Assembly (NCBI GenBank): GCA_964638155.1
Contig: CAZWYI010000003.1
Span: 46,421 to 110,420, forward strand
Source: CAYZTD01 sp964638155
GTDB lineage: Archaea > Thermoplasmatota > E2 > DHVEG-1
DNA length: 64,000 nucleotides
Direction of reading: 5' to 3'
The translations under genes were made by a program, and so were the position numbers. A model generated the notes under the pieces. The model saw only the letters and a list, made by a program, of their open reading frames with translations. It was not told the origin of the DNA and did not search any database. This document shows positions 32,556 through 39,299 of the stretch, piece after piece (the first letter of the stretch is position 1; each line of letters opens with the position of its first letter).

Positions 32556-33414
32556 TAAGCGTCACCTCAGCTCCAAGTTCCATTAGTTTTTCCCCAAGTA
32601 TTCGCCTGTGACATATTTCTGGGTTTTTTTCAAAGCACATCAATGCTGTTTTATGTTTTTCAGCTAATTTTTTCAAAAAATTTATTTCATTATCTTTCTG
32701 TATTAAATTTTTAGAATATTCTTTAAGTAATTTCTTGTAGTCCTCTTTGTTATCAAGGTTCTTTCTTTTTTTACTTAATATTCCTAATTCTGGAATGTTT
32801 TTGTATTTTATGCTAATTTTGTTAGTTAATGATTTTAATTGATATTTTTTATATCCAAATTTCATACTCCATGAATTTTTTCTGACATCAATAAGATATT
32901 CAATCTTATTTTGTATTAGTTCATTCAAAAACTCATCTATTGATTTTCCTTCGTATCCTATTGTATAAAAACCTTTTTGATCTCGAAAATATTTTTTTCT
33001 TTTTTCGATTTTACTGAAAATTGTGTATTCAGGATAGCGATTGTAAACATATTTTATTAATTCATCTTCATTCATTTCTGAAAAATTTTTTATGAAATGA
33101 TCTACTTTATTTGATATTGTTTCTGGGATTTGTATTTTATTGTTTTCACCTAAAAATTTTATTTGTTTTTCATCTGTTTTTATAATTTTTTTTTCTTCAA
33201 GTTTTTCAAGGTCGTGAAAAAGTTCAAATGAATATGGTCCAAATTTATAGGGTAAAAAATTGTAAAATTTAAAATTTTGATGGATGTTGCTTTCTTTTGA
33301 TATTGTAAAAAATATTTTTACTAAGTTTAATTTTGAACATTCATTTTTACTTTTAATAAAATAGTATAGACACTTTTGTCTGTTAATTAACATCTCAATT
33401 TTTTTAATCACCAA
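32551..33414 (-). CDS. Panacea (SocA-like) domain fused to DUF488
   Basis: 287 residues. The N-terminal ~115 residues (CLYYFIKSKNECSKLNLVKI ... FLPYKFGPYSFELFHDLEKL) resemble the Panacea/SocA antitoxin-like domain, with its Y-x-x-GP-x-S pattern. The C-terminal ~145 residues are DUF488: FYTIGYEGKSIDEFLNELI, YLIDVRKNSWSMKFGYKKYQ, and the Cys motif LMCFEKNPEICHRRILGE. The start may be GTG 33414 or ATG 33393. The gene overlaps its downstream partner. DUF488 function is unknown; Panacea domains serve as antitoxin or chaperone-like modules in TA and phage loci, so a defence role is inferred. Confidence 0.75.
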   Translation of the reverse strand: MVIKKIEMLINRQKCLYYFIKSKNECSKLNLVKIFFTISKESNIHQNFKFYNFLPYKFGPYSFELFHDLEKLEEKKIIKTDEKQIKFLGENNKIQIPETISNKVDHFIKNFSEMNEDELIKYVYNRYPEYTIFSKIEKRKKYFRDQKGFYTIGYEGKSIDEFLNELIQNKIEYLIDVRKNSWSMKFGYKKYQLKSLTNKISIKYKNIPELGILSKKRKNLDNKEDYKKLLKEYSKNLIQKDNEINFLKKLAEKHKTALMCFEKNPEICHRRILGEKLMELGAEVTLN

Positions 33415-33589
33415 ATGTATTATAAATATGTTGTCAAGAGAGGTAATTAAAAGTATTAATTAATTTATTTATATTAAATATCTACAATAATATAAATCAA
33501 ACTACTCTAATTAAATGACAGAGTTCCATCTTCTGTTTTTCAAAAATTAGACAAGAAAAGAAAAAAGAAAGTTTTTAGTGATATGAACT

Positions 33590-33642
33590 TAAGTTTGAGT
33601 TGGGTATAAATTCGGTTTTCAATCCAAATTAATCCCTCCTGT
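33590..33642 (-). repeat. Right terminal inverted repeat of the tRNA-Val element
   Basis: Minus-strand counterpart of 31378-31429, ending 13 bases before the displaced tRNA-Val fragment. Shared blocks are ACAGGAG, TTTGGATTGA and AACTCAAA. Confidence 0.7.
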
Positions 33643-33655
33643 AATATATGTTTGG

Positions 33656-33669
33656 TCCGGCTAAGCCCA
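33656..33669 (+). repeat. Displaced tRNA-Val 3' end (att site)
   Basis: TCCGGCTAAGCCCA, identical to the last 14 bases of tRNA-Val(CAC) at 31355-31368. Confidence 0.8.
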
Positions 33670-33705
33670 TCTATTTTAAATATCAAATATTTATACCCCA
33701 TAGTC

Positions 33706-34179
33706 ATGTCACAAGAGGAAATTGTAGGTATTATTCCAAACACTCAAGCAGGCTTTTTAGGACAAAAGGCTTACAATTTGGTTGTTACAAATCAACGTTT
33801 GGTTGTTGCAGAGTTGACAAATGATATGATTAAAAATCATTTGAATAAGGTTAAAGAAGAGTCAAAAAAACAAGGTGACGGTTTTTTTAAAAGATGGGCT
33901 AAAACAATGACATCTGGTGGTAACTCTTATTATCAAAAGTATTTTTCTATGCCTATTGAAAATATTCTAAATGAAACTCCAAACAATTATAGTATATTTG
34001 TCAACAATGTTAAAAAAATTAGAGTAAAAAACGGCACTACAGATACCGATGGTAAAAGAATACCTAATGAAGTTAAAATTAAGTGGAATAATGGAAAGGT
34101 ATCATTTAGGTTTACTAGTATATCTTCTACAGATGCTAAAAATATATTGAAAAAAACATTTGGTAATTTAGTACGATAG
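33706..34179 (+). CDS. PH-like domain protein of unknown function
   Basis: 157 residues from ATG 33706 (MSQEEIVGIIPNTQAG). The strand pattern KAYNLVVTNQRLVVAELTND, then a basic helix and FSMPIENILNETPNNYSIFV, VKIKWNNGKVSFRF, and a final helix resembles bacterial-type PH (GRAM-like) domains. A TATA-like AATATTTATACC sits about 20-25 bases before the ATG, so the mRNA may be leaderless. An upstream in-frame ATG would run into the displaced tRNA-Val fragment and is not preferred. Outside the element proper. Confidence 0.5.
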   Translation: MSQEEIVGIIPNTQAGFLGQKAYNLVVTNQRLVVAELTNDMIKNHLNKVKEESKKQGDGFFKRWAKTMTSGGNSYYQKYFSMPIENILNETPNNYSIFVNNVKKIRVKNGTTDTDGKRIPNEVKIKWNNGKVSFRFTSISSTDAKNILKKTFGNLVR

Positions 34180-34251
34180 TAGATAAAAATATTTTTTAGT
34201 TGAACTTTTTTAAATTATTGCTTTTCTAAATATATTATAAAAAAATGATTT

Positions 34252-34324
34252 GGAGGGGGTTAAAAAAAATTTTAAATGATGTGATAAAATGAATAGTAGT
34301 TAAAACCCCCATCCTCATTTTAAC
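34252..34324 (+). ncRNA. Candidate hairpin RNA
   Basis: GGA-GGGGGTT (34252-34261) pairs with AACCCCC-A-TCC (34314-34324) through a 10-bp stem with one bulge, enclosing about 50 AT-rich bases. A TATA-like AAATATATTATAAA lies upstream of it. It could be a small RNA or, less likely, a terminator between the convergent 33706 and Hsp20 genes. No box C/D pair was found. Confidence 0.3.
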
Positions 34325-34380
34325 AAGCCATAAAAGAAGAGTATATAAATATTTTGGTTAAAAAATAAAAAAAGAGATAT

Positions 34381-34953
34381 TTATTTAATATCTACGTGGT
34401 AACCTTCACCTGGTTTCTTTTTCTTTTTTCTACTTATTACTATATCAAGTACACCATTTTTGTATGTTGCTTTAGTTGTTTTTGGTTTTACATCACATGG
34501 TAAATCTAGTTTTTTATGGTATTTTCTTTTTGGATTATCTACATCGATATCTAAGGTATCATTTGTAACATTTAGATCTATGTCTTGTTTTTCTACTCCT
34601 GGTATTTCTACTGTCACTGCAACATCTTCTTCTCCTTCTATTATATCTGTCAAGGGTTCTCTTTCATCACTAACCGATGATTCTCCAGAAGGTGACCTTT
34701 TTGTTTTATTTCCAAAATCTTCAATTCTTGGTTTTCCATCTGGCCCTATATTTATTTTATAGCCGTGTACTATTGGTTTACCAGGTTGAGCATTTGAAAA
34801 CATTTTCATCATTTCTTCAGTCATTCTTCTAATATCATTCTTTATGTTATCATCATTGAAAAATTCATCAAAGAAATCATCATCAAACATGTCAAATGGA
34901 TCTCGGCGTCTTCTTTTTTTCCTTTTATCTTTATCGTCGTCATATGCTATCAT
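34381..34953 (-). CDS. hsp20: Small heat shock protein (Hsp20/alpha-crystallin)
   Basis: 190 residues. An acidic N-terminal arm (DPFDMFDDDFFDEFF) leads into an alpha-crystallin domain of about 90 residues from 100: PLTDIIEGEEDVAVTVEIPG, DLNVTNDTLDIDVDN, and the conserved YKNGVLDIVISRKKK. ATP-independent holdase. Lies 66 bp downstream of dnaJ on the same strand, forming a stress cluster. Confidence 0.92.
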   Translation of the reverse strand: MIAYDDDKDKRKKRRRRDPFDMFDDDFFDEFFNDDNIKNDIRRMTEEMMKMFSNAQPGKPIVHGYKINIGPDGKPRIEDFGNKTKRSPSGESSVSDEREPLTDIIEGEEDVAVTVEIPGVEKQDIDLNVTNDTLDIDVDNPKRKYHKKLDLPCDVKPKTTKATYKNGVLDIVISRKKKKKPGEGYHVDIK

Positions 34954-35019
34954 ATATCTACCTCCCTAAATTAATCTTACATCCAATTATGTATTTTTAC
35001 TAGTATTTAAATATTTTCT

Positions 35020-36108
35020 TTATTTTATTTCTTCTTTTAGTTGTTCTAATAATTTTTTTCCTTTCCTAGATATATTTTCTGGAGTTTTAATATTTACTTT
35101 AACAAATAAGTCACCATTACCCCTACCATGCAGTTCTGGCATTCCTTTGTTTTTTACTTTTATTATATCTCCATTTTGTGTGCCATTTGGTATTTTAATG
35201 GTTTCGTTTTTTCCATCAATTGTTTTAATTTCAGTTTTTGTGCCAAGTGCTGCATCTGGAAAAGATATATTTTTTGTTGTAAATAGATCAAGTCCGTGTC
35301 TTTCAAAAAGAGGATGCTTTTTTACATGTACAACAATATATAGATCACCGGTTCCACCTTCTGCTGTTTCACCTTCTCCAGCTAGTCTTAATTGTGAACC
35401 GTTATCTATACCACTTGGTATTTTTATTTCCATCTCTCTAGTTTTTTGTACAATACCTCGTCCATTGCATACAGGACAGGGGTTTTCAATAATTGTTCCT
35501 CTTCCACCGCATTTGTTACATGCTGAAACCTGGGTAAACATTCCAAAAGCAGTTCTTCTAGAGGTTTTCATCTGTCCAGTTCCATTACATCTAGGACATT
35601 GTTTTGGAGTTGATCCTTTTTTTGCACCAGTTCCACTGCATTCATCACATGTTTCACTTCTTGGGATATTTATATTTGTTTCAAGGCCATTGTATGCATC
35701 CTCTAGAGTTATTTCCATGTCATATCTAAGATCTGCACCTCTTCTCCTCTGTCTGCCTCTTCTAAAACCTGATCTTCCTCCAAAGAATTGCTCGAAGATA
35801 TCATCAATTCCAAATCCAAAACCCATGTTTCTAAAGATATCACCAAAATCTGCTCCTCTAAAAATATCTTCTCTACTGAATTGTTGATCTATTCCTGCAT
35901 GGCCATATTGGTCATACATTTTTCTTTTTTCATCGTCATGTAATACAGCATATGCTTCAGAAATTTCTTTGAATTTTTCTTCAGCATTTTTACTTTTGTT
36001 TTTGTCTGGATGATACTTTAAAGCAAGTTTTCTATAGGCTTTTTTAATATCTTTTTTAGATGCATCTTTGTCTATTCCTAGAATTTCGTAGTAGTCTTTT
36101 TTAGTCAT
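35020..36108 (-). CDS. dnaJ: Chaperone DnaJ
   Basis: Hsp40 co-chaperone, full-length type I. J domain residues 1-70 with HPD (KYHPDKNKSK), Gly/Phe-rich linker (FRNMGFGFGIDDIFEQFFGG), four CxxCxGxG zinc motifs (CDECSGTGAKKG, CPRCNGTGQM, CNKCGGRGTI, CPVCNGRGIV) and the C-terminal substrate-binding domains. No dnaK or grpE lies in the window. Its promoter and first codons are duplicated 239 bp upstream. Confidence 0.96.
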   Translation of the reverse strand: MTKKDYYEILGIDKDASKKDIKKAYRKLALKYHPDKNKSKNAEEKFKEISEAYAVLHDDEKRKMYDQYGHAGIDQQFSREDIFRGADFGDIFRNMGFGFGIDDIFEQFFGGRSGFRRGRQRRRGADLRYDMEITLEDAYNGLETNINIPRSETCDECSGTGAKKGSTPKQCPRCNGTGQMKTSRRTAFGMFTQVSACNKCGGRGTIIENPCPVCNGRGIVQKTREMEIKIPSGIDNGSQLRLAGEGETAEGGTGDLYIVVHVKKHPLFERHGLDLFTTKNISFPDAALGTKTEIKTIDGKNETIKIPNGTQNGDIIKVKNKGMPELHGRGNGDLFVKVNIKTPENISRKGKKLLEQLKEEIK

Positions 36109-36160
36109 TATCCAAGCAGATTGTAAAACAAGAAGTAGTATATGATTCTTATGAAGATAT
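36109..36160 (-). promoter_or_regulatory. dnaJ promoter, proximal copy
   Basis: On the minus strand, TTCATAA...TCATATACTACTTCTT then AATCTGCTTGGATA directly before ATG. CATATACTA is a plausible TATA element about 45 bases upstream of the start. It is a near copy of the segment at 36348-36397. Confidence 0.5.
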
Positions 36161-36299
36161 TTATTTGTTCAAAAAAAAATTAGTAATCCTACAAATTCTT
36201 TAATATTTTCATTGATAGGAGTATAATAAAATAATTTTTATTCCTGCATAGCTGTTTTTATTGATGTTTTAGAGTAGTTATTTTTAATGATTTAATTCC

Positions 36300-36397
36300 T
36301 TATTTGGGAATTATCTCTATAAAAATATCTACAGATTTTTTACTCATTATCTAACCAGATTCTAGGAAAGAAGTAGTATATGACGTTTATGAAGAAA
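36300..36397 (-). repeat. Duplicated dnaJ promoter, leader and first codons
   Basis: On the minus strand this segment matches the dnaJ upstream region: TTCATAA, TCATATACTACTTCTT, AATCTGGTTAGATAATGAG, TAAAAAA. The ATG falls at 36347, exactly 239 bp from the dnaJ ATG. It opens a 15-codon frame (MSKKSVDIFIEIIPK) ending at 36300, compared with MTKKDYYEILGIDK in dnaJ. The copy overlaps the last codons of the prepilin peptidase gene. The rest of the 36109-36386 gap holds no further gene I can support. Confidence 0.55.
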
Positions 36398-37121
36398 CAA
36401 ATAGGTTCATTATTATAAACATTATATCTCCTATTACAAAAGTACAGATAAATCCAAATAAAAGTGGTATCATAAATGGTATTTTTGGTGTAACCCAGAT
36501 TTCATCTATTCTTTGTTTTTCAAATTCTTTTAGTTCATCGTCTACGTCAAACTCTTTAGGCATGTACATAAATTTTCTTTTCCCATCAACTATTTTTTCT
36601 AGTGGCCATACAAATTTTTCTCGTGCTTTTGATACCTTCATTTTGTAACCTAAGAATATATGTGGAAAGGAAATATTTTTTTTAGAAATATTATAGATCA
36701 AAAGGCTTATTGGTATTAGTAAAAATAGTATTATTGAGTTTGAAAAAACCTGCCATGCACCTGGCATTATACTTGAATTGTTTATTGGTAGATTGTATAT
36801 TTCTGGTTGTAATGGTACTAGTATTGCTATAGCCATAAGGGCTTTTGCATCTGCTCCTCCAAATATTAGTCTTAATTGGAATAATAGGTATACCAACCCT
36901 ATCATTACTGGTATAAATATTAAATAGAATTTGTAAAATTCAAATTCTTCTTGTGGCATTAAAAATAGTTGTATTGCTAAGAGTATTCCACCTATTATTC
37001 CCAGTATTACCCATAGATAGTTGGAGGCTCTTCTTGTTTTTATATCTGTATAAGATGCATAGGCTAGGATAATTACTCCTATAAATAGTCTTGAAATATC
37101 AAGTAGTGCTATAGTATCCAT
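36387..37121 (-). CDS. Archaeal type IV prepilin peptidase (A24 family)
   Basis: Membrane aspartic peptidase that cleaves class III signal peptides of pilins and archaellins. 244 residues with about six membrane segments. Catalytic Asp motifs: YASYTDIKTRRASNY (first Asp) and FGGADAKALMAIA (GxGD-like second Asp, here GGAD). The C-terminal cytoplasmic segment (EKFVWPLEKIVDGKRKF) precedes a last membrane helix. It lies next to a pilin gene on the same strand, its likely substrate, and near the pilus motor operon. Confidence 0.85.
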   Translation of the reverse strand: MDTIALLDISRLFIGVIILAYASYTDIKTRRASNYLWVILGIIGGILLAIQLFLMPQEEFEFYKFYLIFIPVMIGLVYLLFQLRLIFGGADAKALMAIAILVPLQPEIYNLPINNSSIMPGAWQVFSNSIILFLLIPISLLIYNISKKNISFPHIFLGYKMKVSKAREKFVWPLEKIVDGKRKFMYMPKEFDVDDELKEFEKQRIDEIWVTPKIPFMIPLLFGFICTFVIGDIMFIIMNLFVSS

Positions 37122-37234
37122 CCTCTAAAACCATTTATTTGTAAATAAAAAGTATGTTATTAAGGTAGTGATAAAAATTAAAAAAAAGAAAATAAAAAAA
37201 GAGATAGATTTTTGATTATTTTATATTGTCCTTT

Positions 37235-37675
37235 TTAGGTGAAAGTTACTGTTCCAAGTAGTTTGTTCGTAGGTTCCCAAACTATCTGATACTCGCCTTC
37301 AGTACCAGTGCCAGTAAAGCCAGTAATAACATTTCCTGCACTAATCGAATCTAATTTGTAATCACTTGAATCGGATAAAGCAAGACTTTCATTTACATAA
37401 TAAGTACCTGTGGTGTTTGTAAATGCTAGATTTCCATCGCTAACCGACGCAGCATATTTAAATTCTGAAGAACCAGATGAAATTGTCAATGTATTAGCAG
37501 AGTCATCTTTAATCCATGCAAGATTTGGCGCATTTTCACCAGGGTCTCCCATCATTCCACTTACATATACGTACACTGTAGCAGCTATAGCAACTGTAAT
37601 TGCAACCATTAAAATGACACCAATAACAGCTGAAACTGCCTCACCATCTTCTTTAAATTTTCTATTTGCTTTCAT
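37235..37675 (-). CDS. Archaeal type IV pilin
   Basis: 146 residues. N terminus KANRKFKEDGEAVSAVIGVI then LMVAITVAIAATVYVYVSG: a charged leader, a cleavage site near EAVSAVIG, and the hydrophobic assembly helix characteristic of archaeal pilins. The remainder is a beta-rich, Ser/Thr-rich head. Shine-Dalgarno AGGAGAG upstream with a TATA-like element about 60 bases before the start. Probably processed by the adjacent prepilin peptidase. Confidence 0.85.
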   Translation of the reverse strand: MKANRKFKEDGEAVSAVIGVILMVAITVAIAATVYVYVSGMMGDPGENAPNLAWIKDDSANTLTISSGSSEFKYAASVSDGNLAFTNTTGTYYVNESLALSDSSDYKLDSISAGNVITGFTGTGTEGEYQIVWEPTNKLLGTVTFT

Positions 37676-38093
37676 ATTCCCATTCTCTCCTAGCTTAATT
37701 CTAAGCTATTTTGATAGTAGATATACTAAAAGGTATAAAAAGTTTTTGAATTTTAGCCTCCCAGACCAAAAGTTCAAATTTTTTATACCAATCCACCCGT
37801 GTTACTTTCTATCAGCATTCCTATTTAAAACTATCTTGTAAAAACGCCTTAAATGATAATTCCTTTTTTGTAAAACTAACAGGAGAAAAAGCATATATTT
37901 AAACCCATTAAAAAAAGAGTATAACAATCTTGTAGATAGTAGGTAAAAATAATATAAATAAAGAAAAAACAAAAAAATTAATAGAAACTTTTATTAAATT
38001 AATACTTGCTTACATAATTGTAATAATTGGATTGGGATGCCTAAAAAGTAATTTGTTAAAGCATCTACTAAATCTAAAGGAGATTTGGTAAGA

Positions 38094-39293
38094 ATGCCAA
38101 AAAAATATGGAGAGAAAATAAATATTTGCCTATTTTTAATGTTAGAAAATAGCGTTTTTAACAAAGTTAAAAAGATCAGATTCAACAAGAACCCAAAAGA
38201 TATAGAAAACAAAAAAGAAGAAATAAAAACTCTAGATTTAGACACAGAAATATCAGATAGAATAGATCATATAATAAAAAAACACAGAGAAAAACCAATA
38301 GAAAAAAATTTTTTAAATAAAACAATAGAACATAGAAAACCAATAAACAAAAATCCTATATCACCATACTTTAAAACAGATAACACAAATATAAATAAAA
38401 TTGCTTTAAACAAAGATTTTTTCGATCAACCCTTACCATTCAAACAAGAGGTAAATACAAGTGATATAGAATTTTCAGATAAAAACAATATAAATTTTTA
38501 TTTTCATAAAAAAAAGAAAGATAAAAAGGATTTAAAAGAAAAAATACCGAAAATAAAAATCAACATGGGCAGTAAAAAAAGCACTAAAACAAAAAAGAAA
38601 AATAAAGTTACAAAAGCAAAAACAGAACTAGAAAAAGCAAAAGAAGAAATTGAAAGAAAAAAACAAGAAATTAAAAATATAGAAAAAAAGGCAAAGGAGA
38701 AAGAAATTGAGCTGAAAAAGAAAAAAATCCAAAAAGAAAAACAAATGAAAAAACTAGAAAAAGAAAAGATTATGCAAGAGAAGTTAAAGAATAAAAAAGA
38801 AAAACAACTTGCTATAGAAAAAGAGAAAAAAAGAAAACAAAAAGAAAAAGAGGAAAAACTAAGAAAGAAAAAAGAAGAAAAACTAGCAAAAGAAAAAGCA
38901 AAACAGAAAAAACTAGAAGAAAAAAAGAGAAAACAAATAGAACAAAAAAAACAAAAAGAACAAAAGAAAAAAGAAGAGAAAAAACAACCAAAAAAATCTA
39001 AACCCAAAGCAAAGAAAAAAATTAAACCAAAAAAGGATAAAAAAACAAAAATTTCTTTTAACTTATTTAAAACAGATAAAAAAGAAACAAATATTCCTAA
39101 ACAAGAGAAAACTGAACCCCCTCAACCAACTGTACAAGAAACTGTACCAAACATGGATGAGGAGTTAAGCCAGGCTTTTGATATAATTGATGAGCTACTA
39201 GGAGAACTACCAGATGAAAAAATTGACCAATTTGCAAACTCTGATGATTTTGAAATATACGAAAAAGTAATAAAAAAATACAAGAAAAAGTGA
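38094..39293 (+). CDS. Lys/Glu-rich coiled-coil protein in the pilus operon
   Basis: About 399 residues. After a ~150-residue N-terminal part, residues 165-320 form one long highly charged coiled coil (KEEIERKKQEIKNIEKKAKE and similar). The C terminus (NMDEELSQAFDIIDELLGEL, FEIYEKVIKKYKKK) is acidic then basic. No membrane segment. It lies 6 bp before the secretion ATPase gene and is likely cotranscribed; it may be a cytoplasmic scaffold for the motor. ATG 38094 is preferred over TTG 38085. The upstream 37676-38084 gap carries divergent promoters. Confidence 0.6.
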   Translation: MPKKYGEKINICLFLMLENSVFNKVKKIRFNKNPKDIENKKEEIKTLDLDTEISDRIDHIIKKHREKPIEKNFLNKTIEHRKPINKNPISPYFKTDNTNINKIALNKDFFDQPLPFKQEVNTSDIEFSDKNNINFYFHKKKKDKKDLKEKIPKIKINMGSKKSTKTKKKNKVTKAKTELEKAKEEIERKKQEIKNIEKKAKEKEIELKKKKIQKEKQMKKLEKEKIMQEKLKNKKEKQLAIEKEKKRKQKEKEEKLRKKKEEKLAKEKAKQKKLEEKKRKQIEQKKQKEQKKKEEKKQPKKSKPKAKKKIKPKKDKKTKISFNLFKTDKKETNIPKQEKTEPPQPTVQETVPNMDEELSQAFDIIDELLGELPDEKIDQFANSDDFEIYEKVIKKYKKK

Positions 39294-39299
39294 AGAACC

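Larger units (their letters stand above)
31355..33669. mobile_element. Integrated element at tRNA-Val(CAC), 2.3 kb, with two-gene cargo
   Basis: Direct repeats TCCGGCTAAGCCCA at 31355-31368 (tRNA 3' end) and 33656-33669 mark the att sites. Just inside lie imperfect inverted repeats at 31378-31429 and 33590-33642 sharing ACAGGAG, TTTGGATTGA and AACTCAAA in order and spacing. Cargo is a Panacea-DUF488 fusion and a partner gene. No integrase or transposase is present. Bases 31430-31780 hold no gene I can support. Confidence 0.75.

Noticed and set aside
34252..34324. Box C/D sRNA
   Set aside because: An ATGATGT C-like box is present but no CTGA D box at proper distance.
37925..38090. Possible small hydrophobic peptide (LIETFIKLILAYIIVIIG) upstream of the coiled-coil gene
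   Set aside because: No ATG, GTG or TTG precedes it and no ribosome site is visible; with AUU starts in this genome it cannot be excluded but is not supported.
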